Assembly: GCA_902775985.1 (NCBI GenBank)
Contig: CACYOR010000013.1
Location: forward strand, 1-39,990
Source: Oscillospiraceae bacterium
GTDB lineage: Bacteria > Bacillota > Clostridia > Oscillospirales > Oscillospiraceae
Direction: 5' to 3'
DNA length: 39,990 nucleotides
The position numbers and the translations under genes are program-made. The notes under the pieces were generated by a model. It was not told the origin of the DNA, ran no database searches, and saw only the letters and a program-made list of their open reading frames with translations. Of the stretch, positions 8,154-17,013 are shown one piece after another; positions within the stretch are counted from its first letter, which is position 1; the number at the start of each line of letters is the position of its first letter.

Positions 8154-10151
8154 TCAGAGCAGGCCGCTCTGGGAAAAGATCGGAGCAAAGACCAGCGCGA
8201 CGACAGTCATCAGCTTGATGAGGATGTTGATCGAGGGGCCGGAGGTATCCTTGAACGGGTCGCCTACCGTGTCGCCGACGACAGCGGCCTTGTGCGCGGG
8301 CGAGCCCTTGCCGCCGTTATGGCCCTCTTCAATGTATTTTTTGGCATTGTCCCAGGCGCCGCCGGCGTTGGACATATAGATGGCGAGAAGCACGCCTGTG
8401 ACGAGAGAGCCGGCTAGCAATCCGCCGAGCGCCTCGGTGCCGAGCAGAATGCCGACGAGCAGCGGGCAAATGACTGCCATCAGGCCGGGGACGATCATCT
8501 GCTGCAGCGCAGCCTTGGTCGAGATCGAGACGCAAGAGCTGTAATCCGGCTTGGCGTCGCCGTCAAGGATGCCGGGGATGTCGCGGAACTGACGGCGGAC
8601 CTCTTCGATCATCTTATAGGCCGCCTTGGAGACAGAATCCATCGTGAGCGCGGAGAAGGCAAAGGGAAGCATGCCGCCGATGAGAAGACCGATGACGACC
8701 TCGGGGGAGAGAAGATTGATGCTCCCTAGCTTGACCTGGTCGGCATAGGAGACAAAGAGCGCAAGCGCCGTCAGCGCGGCAGAGCCGATAGCAAAGCCCT
8801 TGCCCATGGCGGCGGTCGTGTTGCCGACGGCGTCGAGCTTGTCCGTGATCTCGCGGACATGGGGATCGAGACCGCTCATCTCAGCGATGCCGCCGGAGTT
8901 GTCAGCGATCGGTCCGTAGGCGTCAACAGCTACGGTGATGCCGGTGGTCGAGAGCATGCCGACGGCCGCGAGCGCAATGCCGTAGAGATTGCCGGTGGCC
9001 ATATAGGAGATGTAGATGCCGACGGAGATCAGCACGATCGGCACCCAGGTGCTCTGCATGCCGACGGCGATGCCGCTGATGATCGTTGTGGCGGAGCCGG
9101 TCTCGGACTGGTCTGCGATACGCTTGACGGATTTGTAATCCTCGGAGGTATACACCTCCGTGACCTTGCCGATGACAAGTCCGACGAGCAGGCCGGCAAC
9201 GATCGAGAAGGCACAGAAATAACCGCCGAAGAACAGCTTGCTGAAAACGACGGAGGCCACTGCGACAAGCGCGGAGGAGATATAGGAGCCCATCTTCAGC
9301 GCGGCATGCGGATTGGCGTCTTCCTTGCCGCGGACAAAGAACGAGGCGATAACAGAGGCGAAGATCCCGATTGCCGCGATCACGAGCGGGAAGAGCGCGC
9401 CGGCGTTCGAGAAGGTCTCATGCAGGCTCGCGTGCATCGTCACGCCGAGCGTGAGAGCGGAGACGATCGCGCCGACATATGACTCGAACAGGTCAGCGCC
9501 CATACCGGCCACGTCGCCGACATTGTCACCGACATTATCGGCAATGACAGCAGGGTTGCGTGGGTCATCCTCGGGAATGCCGACCTCGACCTTACCGACG
9601 AGGTCAGCGCCGACGTCGGCCGCCTTGGTATAAATGCCGCCGCCGACACGTGCGAAGAGTGCGATCGACGAGGCGCCGAGCGAGAAGCCGAACATCGAGT
9701 TGATGTTGCCGGTGATGTAAATGAGGCTGCAGCCGAGCAGACCGAGACCCACGACGCACATGCCCATGACCGAGCCGCCGGAAAAGGCAATCGACAGAGC
9801 CTTGTTCATGCCGCTTTCCATGGCGGCATTGGCTGTGCGGACGTTCGCGCGGGTGGCCACGCGCATACCGAAGAAGCCGGCGGCGATCGAAAAGAGCGCA
9901 CCGAGCAGGAAACAGACAGCCGTTCCGATGTCGATAAAGATCGCGATCAGCGCAAAGAGGACGACAATGAAGATCGCAAGGATCCGGTATTCCGACATCA
10001 GGAAAGCGTTGGCGCCCTCGGCGATGGCGGCGGCGATCTCCCGCATCCTTTCGTTGCCGGCGGGAGCCTTGGAGACATATACCGCCTTGTAGACTGCAAA
10101 CAGCAGGGCTACCACGGAGAGGACAGGCGCAAGCCATACGATGCTTTCCAT
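8154..10151 (-). CDS. hppA: Membrane-bound K+-stimulated ion-translocating pyrophosphatase
   Basis: A 665-residue polytopic protein that couples pyrophosphate hydrolysis to pumping of H+ or Na+ across the membrane. The substrate region [20 protein letters not shown] and the C-terminal [20 protein letters not shown] are canonical, with about 15-16 hydrophobic helices between and around them. The motif [17 protein letters not shown] carries Ala and Gly at the two positions that in the K+-independent subfamily are Lys and Thr, so this is the K+-dependent type, many members of which pump Na+. Whether it moves Na+, H+ or both cannot be read safely by eye. The start follows GAGAGGAG. It has its own promoter and terminator. 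Confidence 0.96.
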   Translation of the reverse strand: MESIVWLAPVLSVVALLFAVYKAVYVSKAPAGNERMREIAAAIAEGANAFLMSEYRILAIFIVVLFALIAIFIDIGTAVCFLLGALFSIAAGFFGMRVATRANVRTANAAMESGMNKALSIAFSGGSVMGMCVVGLGLLGCSLIYITGNINSMFGFSLGASSIALFARVGGGIYTKAADVGADLVGKVEVGIPEDDPRNPAVIADNVGDNVGDVAGMGADLFESYVGAIVSALTLGVTMHASLHETFSNAGALFPLVIAAIGIFASVIASFFVRGKEDANPHAALKMGSYISSALVAVASVVFSKLFFGGYFCAFSIVAGLLVGLVIGKVTEVYTSEDYKSVKRIADQSETGSATTIISGIAVGMQSTWVPIVLISVGIYISYMATGNLYGIALAAVGMLSTTGITVAVDAYGPIADNSGGIAEMSGLDPHVREITDKLDAVGNTTAAMGKGFAIGSAALTALALFVSYADQVKLGSINLLSPEVVIGLLIGGMLPFAFSALTMDSVSKAAYKMIEEVRRQFRDIPGILDGDAKPDYSSCVSISTKAALQQMIVPGLMAVICPLLVGILLGTEALGGLLAGSLVTGVLLAIYMSNAGGAWDNAKKYIEEGHNGGKGSPAHKAAVVGDTVGDPFKDTSGPSINILIKLMTVVALVFAPIFSQSGLL

Positions 10152-10208
10152 ATCAATACTCCTCTCAAAAAAGACTGAAAAAGAGAACGAAGTCCCTTTC
10201 CTTTGGTA

Positions 10209-10237
10209 ATTTTAACTTATTTACTGCTGCTTTTCAA
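10209..10237 (-). promoter_or_regulatory. Predicted sigma-A promoter for hppA
   Basis: On the minus strand TTGAAA (10237-10232) and TAAAAT (10214-10209) are 17 bases apart, about 58 bases before the start codon. Confidence 0.6.
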
Positions 10238-10560
10238 GGTGCACAGACGTCTTTATCATGCAAAATCAACAAATTTATGGAAAACAACGAAAAAGAAAAA
10301 GTTGTCAGAAACCTTTTTGGCAACATGCACAAGCTGCGGCAGGCTCCTGTTTTGAAAATAGAGCAAAAGCCGGAAATCGGCATCGAAACAAATCCTGTTT
10401 CAAAGCTTTTTTGAGGAATTGCACCGGAATAAAAACAAATATGACGGCTATCCGCTATATATGAAAACTACGAGGGGCGAACTGACCAAGGGAAGCGGCA
10501 GGGACAGATCACAAAGAGGAAAGGACTGGTAAAAAAATAGTCGAAAAACAGAGCTCAAAC
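10238..10560. other. Divergent intergenic region between hppA and glgB, no gene seen
   Basis: About 320 bases of A-rich sequence between the two divergent promoters. An open frame exists at 10258-10464, but it has no ribosome site and its composition is unlike protein. I see no riboswitch, tRNA or strong hairpin. Confidence 0.5.
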
Positions 10561-10589
10561 TTGACGATGATGGAAAAAGTAGATACAAT
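10561..10589 (+). promoter_or_regulatory. Predicted sigma-A promoter of the glycogen operon
   Basis: TTGACG (10561-10566) and TACAAT (10584-10589) are separated by exactly 17 bases. AAAGGAGA follows at 10612-10619 before the glgB ATG at 10628. Confidence 0.75.
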
Positions 10590-10627
10590 AAAATACGAAC
10601 TATAACAACTGCAAAGGAGAACACGGC

Positions 10628-12535
10628 ATGGACAAAAAGCTTATGCAGTATATCCCGCAGAATGACATCTATCTATTCAATACCGGCAACGCGCAGAAGG
10701 CCTGGCTGTGCTTCGGCTGCCGCTATATTCCGGAGATCGGACTTCACCGGTTCCTCCTCTGGGCGCCGAACGCAAGAGCCGTAAGCCTGGTGGGCGAGTT
10801 CAACGGCTGGGATCCGGCGGCAACGCCGATGGAACGCGTCGAGGGTGGCGTATGGGCTGTTTTTGTCGAGAACAACGGACTCGGCGGTCTGTACAAATAC
10901 GCGGTGACCCAGGCAAACGGTAAGGTCGTGTGGAAGACAGACCCCTTTGCCGCATGGGCGCAGAACGGAAGCGACAACGCGGCCATGGTATATGACGATC
11001 ATTACGAGTGGACAGACGGCGCGTATATGAAAAAGCGCGCGAAGCGCGATTTTATGCACAGCCCGATGAGCATTTACGAGCTGCACGCCGGCTCGTGGAA
11101 GCCGTTCAGCTATGAGCGCGCGCAGTACCGCGACCTGGCGGACGAGCTTGCGGCGTACTGCAAGGAGATGGGCTATACGCACGTCGAGCTGATGCCGCTG
11201 ATGGAGTACCCGTTTGACGCCTCCTGGGGTTATCAGGTCACGGGCTATTACGCACCGACCTCCCGTTACGGCAGACCGGAGGATTTTGCCTATCTGGTCG
11301 ACAGATTGCACCGGGACGATATCGGCGTGATCATGGACTGGGTGCCGGCGCACTTCCCGCGCGACGAGCACGGCCTTGCCAACTTTGACGGCACGCCGCT
11401 TTTCGAGTGCAAGGAGAAACGTATGGCCGAGCATCCCGAGTGGGGGACGCTGATCTTCGACTATGCCTCCAATCAGGTGCAGAGCTTTTTGATCTCCTCT
11501 GCCTGCAAGTTCTTTGAAGAATATCACATCGACGGGATTCGCGTGGATGCGGTCAGCTCGATGCTGTATCTTAATTATGGCCGCCGGGACGGCGAATACA
11601 CGCCGAACCGCGAAGGCGGGTATATCAACCTTGACGCAGTGGCGTTTTTGCAAAAGCTCAACCGCACGATCCTTGTTAACTATCCCGGCGCGATCACGAT
11701 CGCCGAGGAATCGACGGCCTTCCCGCTGATCACCGCGCCGCCCGAGAACGGGGGACTGGGCTTCTGCTTCAAGTGGGATATGGGCTTTATGCACGACACG
11801 CTTGACTATATGCAGCTCGACCCCTATTTCCGCAGCTTCAACCACGATCGGCTCACCTTCTCGATGATGTACACCTTCTCGGAGAATTATATTCTGGCGT
11901 ATTCTCACGACGAGGTCGTACACGGGAAGTATTCGATGATCAACAAGATGAGCGGCGATTACGACCAGAAGTTCGCCTCGCTGCGTACCCTGTACGGCTA
12001 TCAGTTTGCCCATCCGGGCAAGAAGCTGACCTTTATGGGCAGCGAGTTCGGCCAGTTCATCGAATGGAACTGGGCTCAGCCGCTTGATTGGCTACTGCTG
12101 GATTATCCCAAGCACGAGGCGCTGCGGCAGTACTGCCGAGAGCTCAACCGCCTGTATACGGCGGAGGACGTATTCTATCGCTGTGACAACTCCTGGGACG
12201 GCTTCCGCTGGCTGAACGTCAACGACCGCGACAGAAGCACGATCGCCTTCCTGCGCACCTATCCGGGCGCGGAGCACGGTATCGTTTGTGTATGCAACTT
12301 TACACCGAACCGCTATGACGAATTCGTGATCGGCCTGCCGCAGGCGAGCACGCTGCGCGAGGTTTTGAACAGCGATGACGAGCGCTATGGCGGAGGCGGC
12401 GTGAAGAACAGCGGCACGATCTACAGCCATCACATCGGCTTTTTGGATATGGAGCATTCGGCGAAGATCACCGTGCCGCCCATGTCCTGTGTCTACTTCC
12501 GCTATCGGCCGAAAAAACAGCATCTGCATCATTGA
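10628..12535 (+). CDS. glgB: 1,4-alpha-glucan branching enzyme (GH13)
   Basis: A 635-residue cytoplasmic enzyme that transfers alpha-1,4 chains to form alpha-1,6 branches in glycogen. An N-terminal CBM48-like domain (HRFLLWAPNARAVSLVGEFN, about 38-57) precedes the GH13 barrel. The four conserved regions are visible: DWVPAHF; GIRVDAVSSM with nucleophile Asp307; TIAEESTAFP with the acid/base Glu at about 360; and SHDEVVHGK with the third carboxylate. The GSEFGQFIEWNW phrase is diagnostic of branching enzymes rather than amylases. It is first in an operon with glgA 27 bases downstream. No glgC or glgP is in the window. Confidence 0.96.
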   Translation: MDKKLMQYIPQNDIYLFNTGNAQKAWLCFGCRYIPEIGLHRFLLWAPNARAVSLVGEFNGWDPAATPMERVEGGVWAVFVENNGLGGLYKYAVTQANGKVVWKTDPFAAWAQNGSDNAAMVYDDHYEWTDGAYMKKRAKRDFMHSPMSIYELHAGSWKPFSYERAQYRDLADELAAYCKEMGYTHVELMPLMEYPFDASWGYQVTGYYAPTSRYGRPEDFAYLVDRLHRDDIGVIMDWVPAHFPRDEHGLANFDGTPLFECKEKRMAEHPEWGTLIFDYASNQVQSFLISSACKFFEEYHIDGIRVDAVSSMLYLNYGRRDGEYTPNREGGYINLDAVAFLQKLNRTILVNYPGAITIAEESTAFPLITAPPENGGLGFCFKWDMGFMHDTLDYMQLDPYFRSFNHDRLTFSMMYTFSENYILAYSHDEVVHGKYSMINKMSGDYDQKFASLRTLYGYQFAHPGKKLTFMGSEFGQFIEWNWAQPLDWLLLDYPKHEALRQYCRELNRLYTAEDVFYRCDNSWDGFRWLNVNDRDRSTIAFLRTYPGAEHGIVCVCNFTPNRYDEFVIGLPQASTLREVLNSDDERYGGGGVKNSGTIYSHHIGFLDMEHSAKITVPPMSCVYFRYRPKKQHLHH

Positions 12536-12562
12536 TGCTTCCATGGGGAAAGGACAGGAAAA

Positions 12563-14041
12563 ATGAAGAAGGAATTTCGTGATCTTTTAAAGGAAAAGGG
12601 CAGAAAGAACATGCCGAACGTGCTGCTGGCCTCGGCTGAGTGTGCGCCGCTTTCCAAGACAGGCGGACTTGCCGACGTCGTCGGCACGCTGCCGAAGGCG
12701 CTGGCAAAGCTCGGCGTCGACGCGCGCGTCATCACGCCCTATCACCGCGTGATCAAGCAGAAATACGCCGACAAGGTCGAGCATCTCTTTACGATCCGCT
12801 GCTATCTCGGCTGGCGCAGCTGCTATGTCGGGATCGAGCGGCTGATCCTCGACGGCGTTATCATCTATCTCGTCGATAACGAGCAATATTTTGGCGACCG
12901 GATCTATTACGGAGGCTATCCCGAGGGCGAGCAGTATTCCTATTTCTGCCGCGCCGTACTCGAGGCGATCCCGCTGCTGGACTTCATGCCCGACGTGATC
13001 CACTGCAACGACTGGCACACTGCCATGCTGCCGATGCTGGCCCGTACCCAGTATCAGGGCCGCCAGCAGGACGGCATCCGCTATCTGCTGACGATCCACA
13101 ACATCGCCTTCCAGGGCAAGTTCGGCTTTGACTATGTGCAGGAGCTGCTCGGCATCGACCCGAAATATTATACACCGGAGTTTATGGAGCTTTACGGCTG
13201 CGCAGACTATCTCAAGGGCGGCTGCGTGTTCGCCGACAGGATCAACACCGTAAGCCCCAGCTACGCTGAGGAGATCAAGACCTCGTATTATTCCGAGGGG
13301 CTGGACGGCATCCTCAACGCCCGCAGCGCCGAGGTTTCCGGTATCATCAACGGCATCGACACCAAGGTCTTCAATCCTCACAGCGATCCGCTGATCCCGG
13401 CAAACTATGACCGGGCACATATGAAGGGAAAGGCCGTCTGCAAGGAGGAGCTGCAGCGCCGGATGGGTCTCGAGGTCAATCCCGATATCCCGATCATCGC
13501 GATGGTCACGCGCATGACCGAGCAGAAGGGCTTTGATCTTGTCGCGTCCCAGCTTGACCGGCTCATCTGCGGCCGCGATGTCGAGTTTATGCTGCTCGGC
13601 AGCGGCGACGCCCGATTTGAGGACTTCATGCGCGGCGCCGAGGCCCGCTACAAAGGCCGCGTCTGCGCCTACATAGGCTATAACGAAGAGCTTGCGCATC
13701 TGGTTTACGCGGGCAGTGATTTTTATCTGATGCCCTCGCGCTTTGAGCCCTGCGGCCTGAGCCAGATGATCGCCATGCGCTACGGCACGATCCCCATCGT
13801 GCGCGAGACGGGCGGACTGAAGGACACGGTCGAGCCGTACAACTGCTTTACCGGCAGCGGCAACGGTTTCTCCTTTGCCAACTACAATGCCGATGAGATG
13901 TATGACACGATCCTGTATGCCCTTGGTTGCTGCGGCGACAAGAAGGTCATGCGCTATCTCATCAGCCATGCCATGGAGGCGGACTTCAGCTTTGATCTCT
14001 CGGCGGAGGCGTACGCGAGGCTCTATGTATGCATGCTTTGA
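12563..14041 (+). CDS. glgA: Glycogen synthase (GT5)
   Basis: Transfers glucose from ADP-glucose (or UDP-glucose) to glycogen. The KTGGLADV sugar-nucleotide motif lies at residues 32-39, with HCNDWHTA, LTIHNIAFQG and the C-terminal MPSRFEPCGLSQMIAMRYG plus VRETGGLKDTV all typical of GT5. The start at 12563 is preceded by AAAGGA with normal spacing and gives 492 residues. A second ATG at 12611 would give 476 residues and place the KTGGL lysine at position 16, closer to the family norm, so it is a fair alternative. The 3' end overlaps the next gene by 13 bases, implying coupled translation. Confidence 0.96.
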   Translation: MKKEFRDLLKEKGRKNMPNVLLASAECAPLSKTGGLADVVGTLPKALAKLGVDARVITPYHRVIKQKYADKVEHLFTIRCYLGWRSCYVGIERLILDGVIIYLVDNEQYFGDRIYYGGYPEGEQYSYFCRAVLEAIPLLDFMPDVIHCNDWHTAMLPMLARTQYQGRQQDGIRYLLTIHNIAFQGKFGFDYVQELLGIDPKYYTPEFMELYGCADYLKGGCVFADRINTVSPSYAEEIKTSYYSEGLDGILNARSAEVSGIINGIDTKVFNPHSDPLIPANYDRAHMKGKAVCKEELQRRMGLEVNPDIPIIAMVTRMTEQKGFDLVASQLDRLICGRDVEFMLLGSGDARFEDFMRGAEARYKGRVCAYIGYNEELAHLVYAGSDFYLMPSRFEPCGLSQMIAMRYGTIPIVRETGGLKDTVEPYNCFTGSGNGFSFANYNADEMYDTILYALGCCGDKKVMRYLISHAMEADFSFDLSAEAYARLYVCML

Positions 14042-16404
14042 TTCTGCCGGAAGGAACGACATATACCATATATTTCGGCGGATCTTATGAGGAGCACTGG
14101 GCAGAGGATTCTTCGCTGTTTATTTCCTACCGCGACCGCCGCGCCGTAACGGCGCGGCTGACGGGGGAGAGCTGGCTTCCCATGGGCGGTGATGCGCAGC
14201 TTTGCGCCGCGATTGTTTCTTCCCCGCGCGACGCGGTGATCCGGCGCTATTTCACCTCGGCTGTTACGACTTATGCCGCCTCGCAGGAATGTCTGCGCAG
14301 ACATCTGCCGCTGACGCGGATCTATGAATACTTCTCCTTTGACGACCCGATCGCCGCGGCTGAGCTGCTGCGGCTGCTGATGGACGACTGCGGCTTTCGC
14401 ATCGAGGCCGCGTTCCCGGCTGTGGTGCGCAGCTGCGCCTCAATCCTGCTGACAGAAGAGGAGCAGAGTGCACTCAGCGACTATCAGCCGCGCACGGCAA
14501 AGCTTTCCGAACTGCTGCGACGGGCGAAGGACAATCTCCTTTGCATCGAACATGACGGCAGCCGCGAGGAATTTCGCGATCCGCCGCGCGCACTGCGCTG
14601 CGGCGAACGCGTCAGGATCGCGTTCCGGCTGCTTTCCGGCAAGATCGAGAACGCGGAGCTGAATGTCTTCGGAGACAAGGGCAGAGAGACCATCCCCATG
14701 ACAAAAGGGGAGGGCGGCCGTTATTCCGCCGTTTTCCACACGCCCGACGAGGCGCAGGCGATGTGGTACTCCATCCGTCTTATTGCGAGCGAGGGCAGCT
14801 ATACGATATGCCCGGACGAAACGGGATACTGCGGCGAGATCTGCGGCGGCGAGCGGGCCGGTTTCCGGCTGACGGTCTTTCGCCGTGATTTTGAAACGCC
14901 GGCGTGGTTCCGCCATGCGGTGATGTATCAGGTCTTTCCCGATCGCTTTGCCTTTTCCGACGACGGCACGGCGGAAAAGGGGATCGCTTATCACAGCGCG
15001 CTCGGCCAGACGCCGGAGCTGCACCGTTCGATCGACGAGCCGCTCCGCTGGCAGCCGAGGCCGGGCGAGAAGAGCTATTCGCCGGACGACTTTTACGGAG
15101 GAACGCTCAAGGGGATCGAAAACAAGCTGCCCTATCTCAAGGAGCTGGGGATCAGTTGCCTGTATCTTAACCCCATCGTCGAGGCGCGCTCGAACCACCG
15201 CTATGATACCTCAGACTATGGCCGGGTCGATCCGATCCTCGGCACGAACGAGGATTTTGAGCATCTTTCGGCGAAAGCATCAGAGCTTGGGATACGTATC
15301 ATCCTCGACGGCGTCTATTCCCACACCGGGGCGGACAGTATTTACTTCAACCGCTATGGCAACTATGATTCCCGCGGCGCATATCAGGGGGCGGACTCGC
15401 CGTATTACGACTGGTACGAGTTCCGCAGCTTCCCGGATGATTACCGAAGCTGGTGGGGCTTTGCCGATCTGCCCGAGGTAGACGAGTGCAATCCCGCATG
15501 GCAGAAGCTCGTTATTACGGGGGAGGACAGCGTTGTCAAAAGCTGGCTCAGACGCGGAGCTTCGGGCTGGCGTCTGGACGTGGCGGACGAGCTGCCTGAC
15601 AGCGTGCTTGCGCTGATCCGAAGCGCGGCCAAGGAGGAAAAGAGCGACGCGCCGATCATCGGCGAGGTCTGGGAGGATGCCGTCATCAAGGAGAGCTATG
15701 GCGGAAGACGCAATTATGCGCTCGGCTATTCCCTCGACAGCGTGATGAACTATCCCTTCCGCACGGCGGTGCTTGATTTTATGCACGGACGCTGCGATGC
15801 GCGCTCGCTGCGTGATTTTCTGATCTCCCAGCGGATGAATTATCCCGCGCCGCTGTACTATTCGCTGATGAATCTGCTCGGCTCACATGACGTCGAGCGG
15901 CTCAAGAGTGCGCTGGCGACAGACATCGTGATCAAAAGCCTCCCGCGCGAGGAGCAGGTGAAGCTGACCTTTAACGCTGAGCGTCTCGAAAGGGCCGTGC
16001 GGCTCGAGAAGCTGTGCGCCGCTCTCCAGTTTGCCATTCCCGGTGTGCCGAGCATCTATTACGGCGACGAGCAGGGAATGGAGGGCGTGGGCGACCCGTT
16101 CAACCGCGCGCCGTTCCGGGAAGACGACAGAGAGCTGCACGATTATTATGTAAACCTTTCCGCACTGCGCAATTCCGACCCGGTCTTTGCCGAAGGCGAG
16201 GTGTCCTATGACGCGCCGTCTGCCGATGTCCTGACGATCGTGCGGTATTATGCCGGCGATCACGGTGCGACGAACAGCGTTTATCTCACGGCGATCAACC
16301 GCGGAGAAGCGGCCGAATATTTTGCTGATCTTTCCTGCGCGGGGCTCGGAATGTACGCGGGGAAGATCGCGGCAGAATGTGCGGAGACGATTCGGATTAG
16401 ATAA
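14029..16404 (+). CDS. GH13 alpha-glucosidase (neopullulanase/cyclomaltodextrinase-like) with extra N-terminal domain
   Basis: A 791-residue intracellular alpha-glucan hydrolase. Residues of about 180-285 form the usual neopullulanase N-domain, and the barrel begins at WFRHAVMYQVFPDRF. Catalytic residues are Asp517 in GWRLDVADE, Glu546 in IIGEVWED and Asp621 in LLGSHDVER; region I is DGVYSHTG. The first 170 residues form a further domain I do not recognise, starting ALILPEGTTYTIYFGG. The gene starts inside the end of glgA, so the product is probably made with the glycogen enzymes and may trim or turn over glycogen or imported maltodextrin. Exact specificity (debranching, cyclodextrin or maltose release) is not decidable from sequence alone. 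Confidence 0.9.
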   Translation: MHALILPEGTTYTIYFGGSYEEHWAEDSSLFISYRDRRAVTARLTGESWLPMGGDAQLCAAIVSSPRDAVIRRYFTSAVTTYAASQECLRRHLPLTRIYEYFSFDDPIAAAELLRLLMDDCGFRIEAAFPAVVRSCASILLTEEEQSALSDYQPRTAKLSELLRRAKDNLLCIEHDGSREEFRDPPRALRCGERVRIAFRLLSGKIENAELNVFGDKGRETIPMTKGEGGRYSAVFHTPDEAQAMWYSIRLIASEGSYTICPDETGYCGEICGGERAGFRLTVFRRDFETPAWFRHAVMYQVFPDRFAFSDDGTAEKGIAYHSALGQTPELHRSIDEPLRWQPRPGEKSYSPDDFYGGTLKGIENKLPYLKELGISCLYLNPIVEARSNHRYDTSDYGRVDPILGTNEDFEHLSAKASELGIRIILDGVYSHTGADSIYFNRYGNYDSRGAYQGADSPYYDWYEFRSFPDDYRSWWGFADLPEVDECNPAWQKLVITGEDSVVKSWLRRGASGWRLDVADELPDSVLALIRSAAKEEKSDAPIIGEVWEDAVIKESYGGRRNYALGYSLDSVMNYPFRTAVLDFMHGRCDARSLRDFLISQRMNYPAPLYYSLMNLLGSHDVERLKSALATDIVIKSLPREEQVKLTFNAERLERAVRLEKLCAALQFAIPGVPSIYYGDEQGMEGVGDPFNRAPFREDDRELHDYYVNLSALRNSDPVFAEGEVSYDAPSADVLTIVRYYAGDHGATNSVYLTAINRGEAAEYFADLSCAGLGMYAGKIAAECAETIRIR

Positions 16405-16432
16405 TTATGTAAACCAATAAAGGAGCGCTGCC

Positions 16433-16957
16433 ATGAGAAATTATCTGATTGTTGTGGATATGCAAAACGACTTTATCGACGGCGCTCTCGGCACGGCTGA
16501 GGCCGTCGCGATCGTGGACAGAGTGGCGGAGAAGATCCGCGGCTTTGACGGTGAAGTCATTTTTACACGCGACACGCACCCGGAAACGTATCTTGACACG
16601 CAGGAGGGGAAAAACCTGCCTGTGGTGCACTGTATTTCAGGGAGTACTGGCTGGCAGATCCGCGAAGGACTGGGAGAGATCCGCCCGTGTCTTGTGATCG
16701 ACAAGCCGACCTTCGGCTCGGCCGAGCTCGGCGCCTTTCTGGCGCAGAGAAATGAAGAAGAGCCGATCGGGGAAATCACACTGATCGGTCTCTGCACCGA
16801 TATTTGCGTGATCTCGAACGCGCTTCTGATCAAGGCCTTCCTTCCGGAGGTGCCGGTGCGCGTCGACGCGGCCTGCTGTGCCGGCGTTACGCCGGAGAGC
16901 CACCGCAACGCGCTCGAAGCGATGAAAATGTGTCAGATCCGGATCGACAATGAATAA
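16433..16957 (+). CDS. Isochorismatase-like cysteine hydrolase (nicotinamidase-related)
   Basis: A 174-residue cysteine hydrolase. The catalytic Asp9 lies in VVDMQNDF, a DTHPE motif provides a nicotinamidase-like Asp-x-His metal pair, KPTFGS supplies the expected lysine, and the nucleophile is Cys125 in GLCTDICVISNAL. Family members hydrolyse nicotinamide, isochorismate or N-carbamoyl compounds; the metal pair favours an amidase such as nicotinamidase, but the third metal-binding histidine is not in its usual place, so the substrate remains open. A good AAAGGAG precedes the start, 28 bases after the GH13 gene, and a terminator follows, so it is probably the last gene of the glycogen operon. 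Confidence 0.88.
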   Translation: MRNYLIVVDMQNDFIDGALGTAEAVAIVDRVAEKIRGFDGEVIFTRDTHPETYLDTQEGKNLPVVHCISGSTGWQIREGLGEIRPCLVIDKPTFGSAELGAFLAQRNEEEPIGEITLIGLCTDICVISNALLIKAFLPEVPVRVDAACCAGVTPESHRNALEAMKMCQIRIDNE

Positions 16958-16959
16958 CG

Positions 16960-16989
16960 AAAAAGGCTCCCGCTGCAGGGAGCCTTTTT
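16960..16989 (+). terminator. Rho-independent terminator of the glycogen operon
   Basis: AAAAAGGCTCCC (16960-16971) pairs perfectly with GGGAGCCTTTTT (16978-16989) around a 6-base loop and ends in a T-run. Confidence 0.93.
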
Positions 16990-17013
16990 TGGAAGAGGAG
17001 AGGGGGAAGCGAA

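Noticed and set aside
10258-10464. 68-codon open frame upstream of glgB
   Set aside because: No ribosome site, Lys/Asn-rich with scattered cysteines, and it lies between two good divergent promoters.
12587-14062. 491-codon open frame antisense to glgA
   Set aside because: Shadow of a strongly conserved gene; its repetitive hydrophobic and charged runs mirror codons of the real frame.
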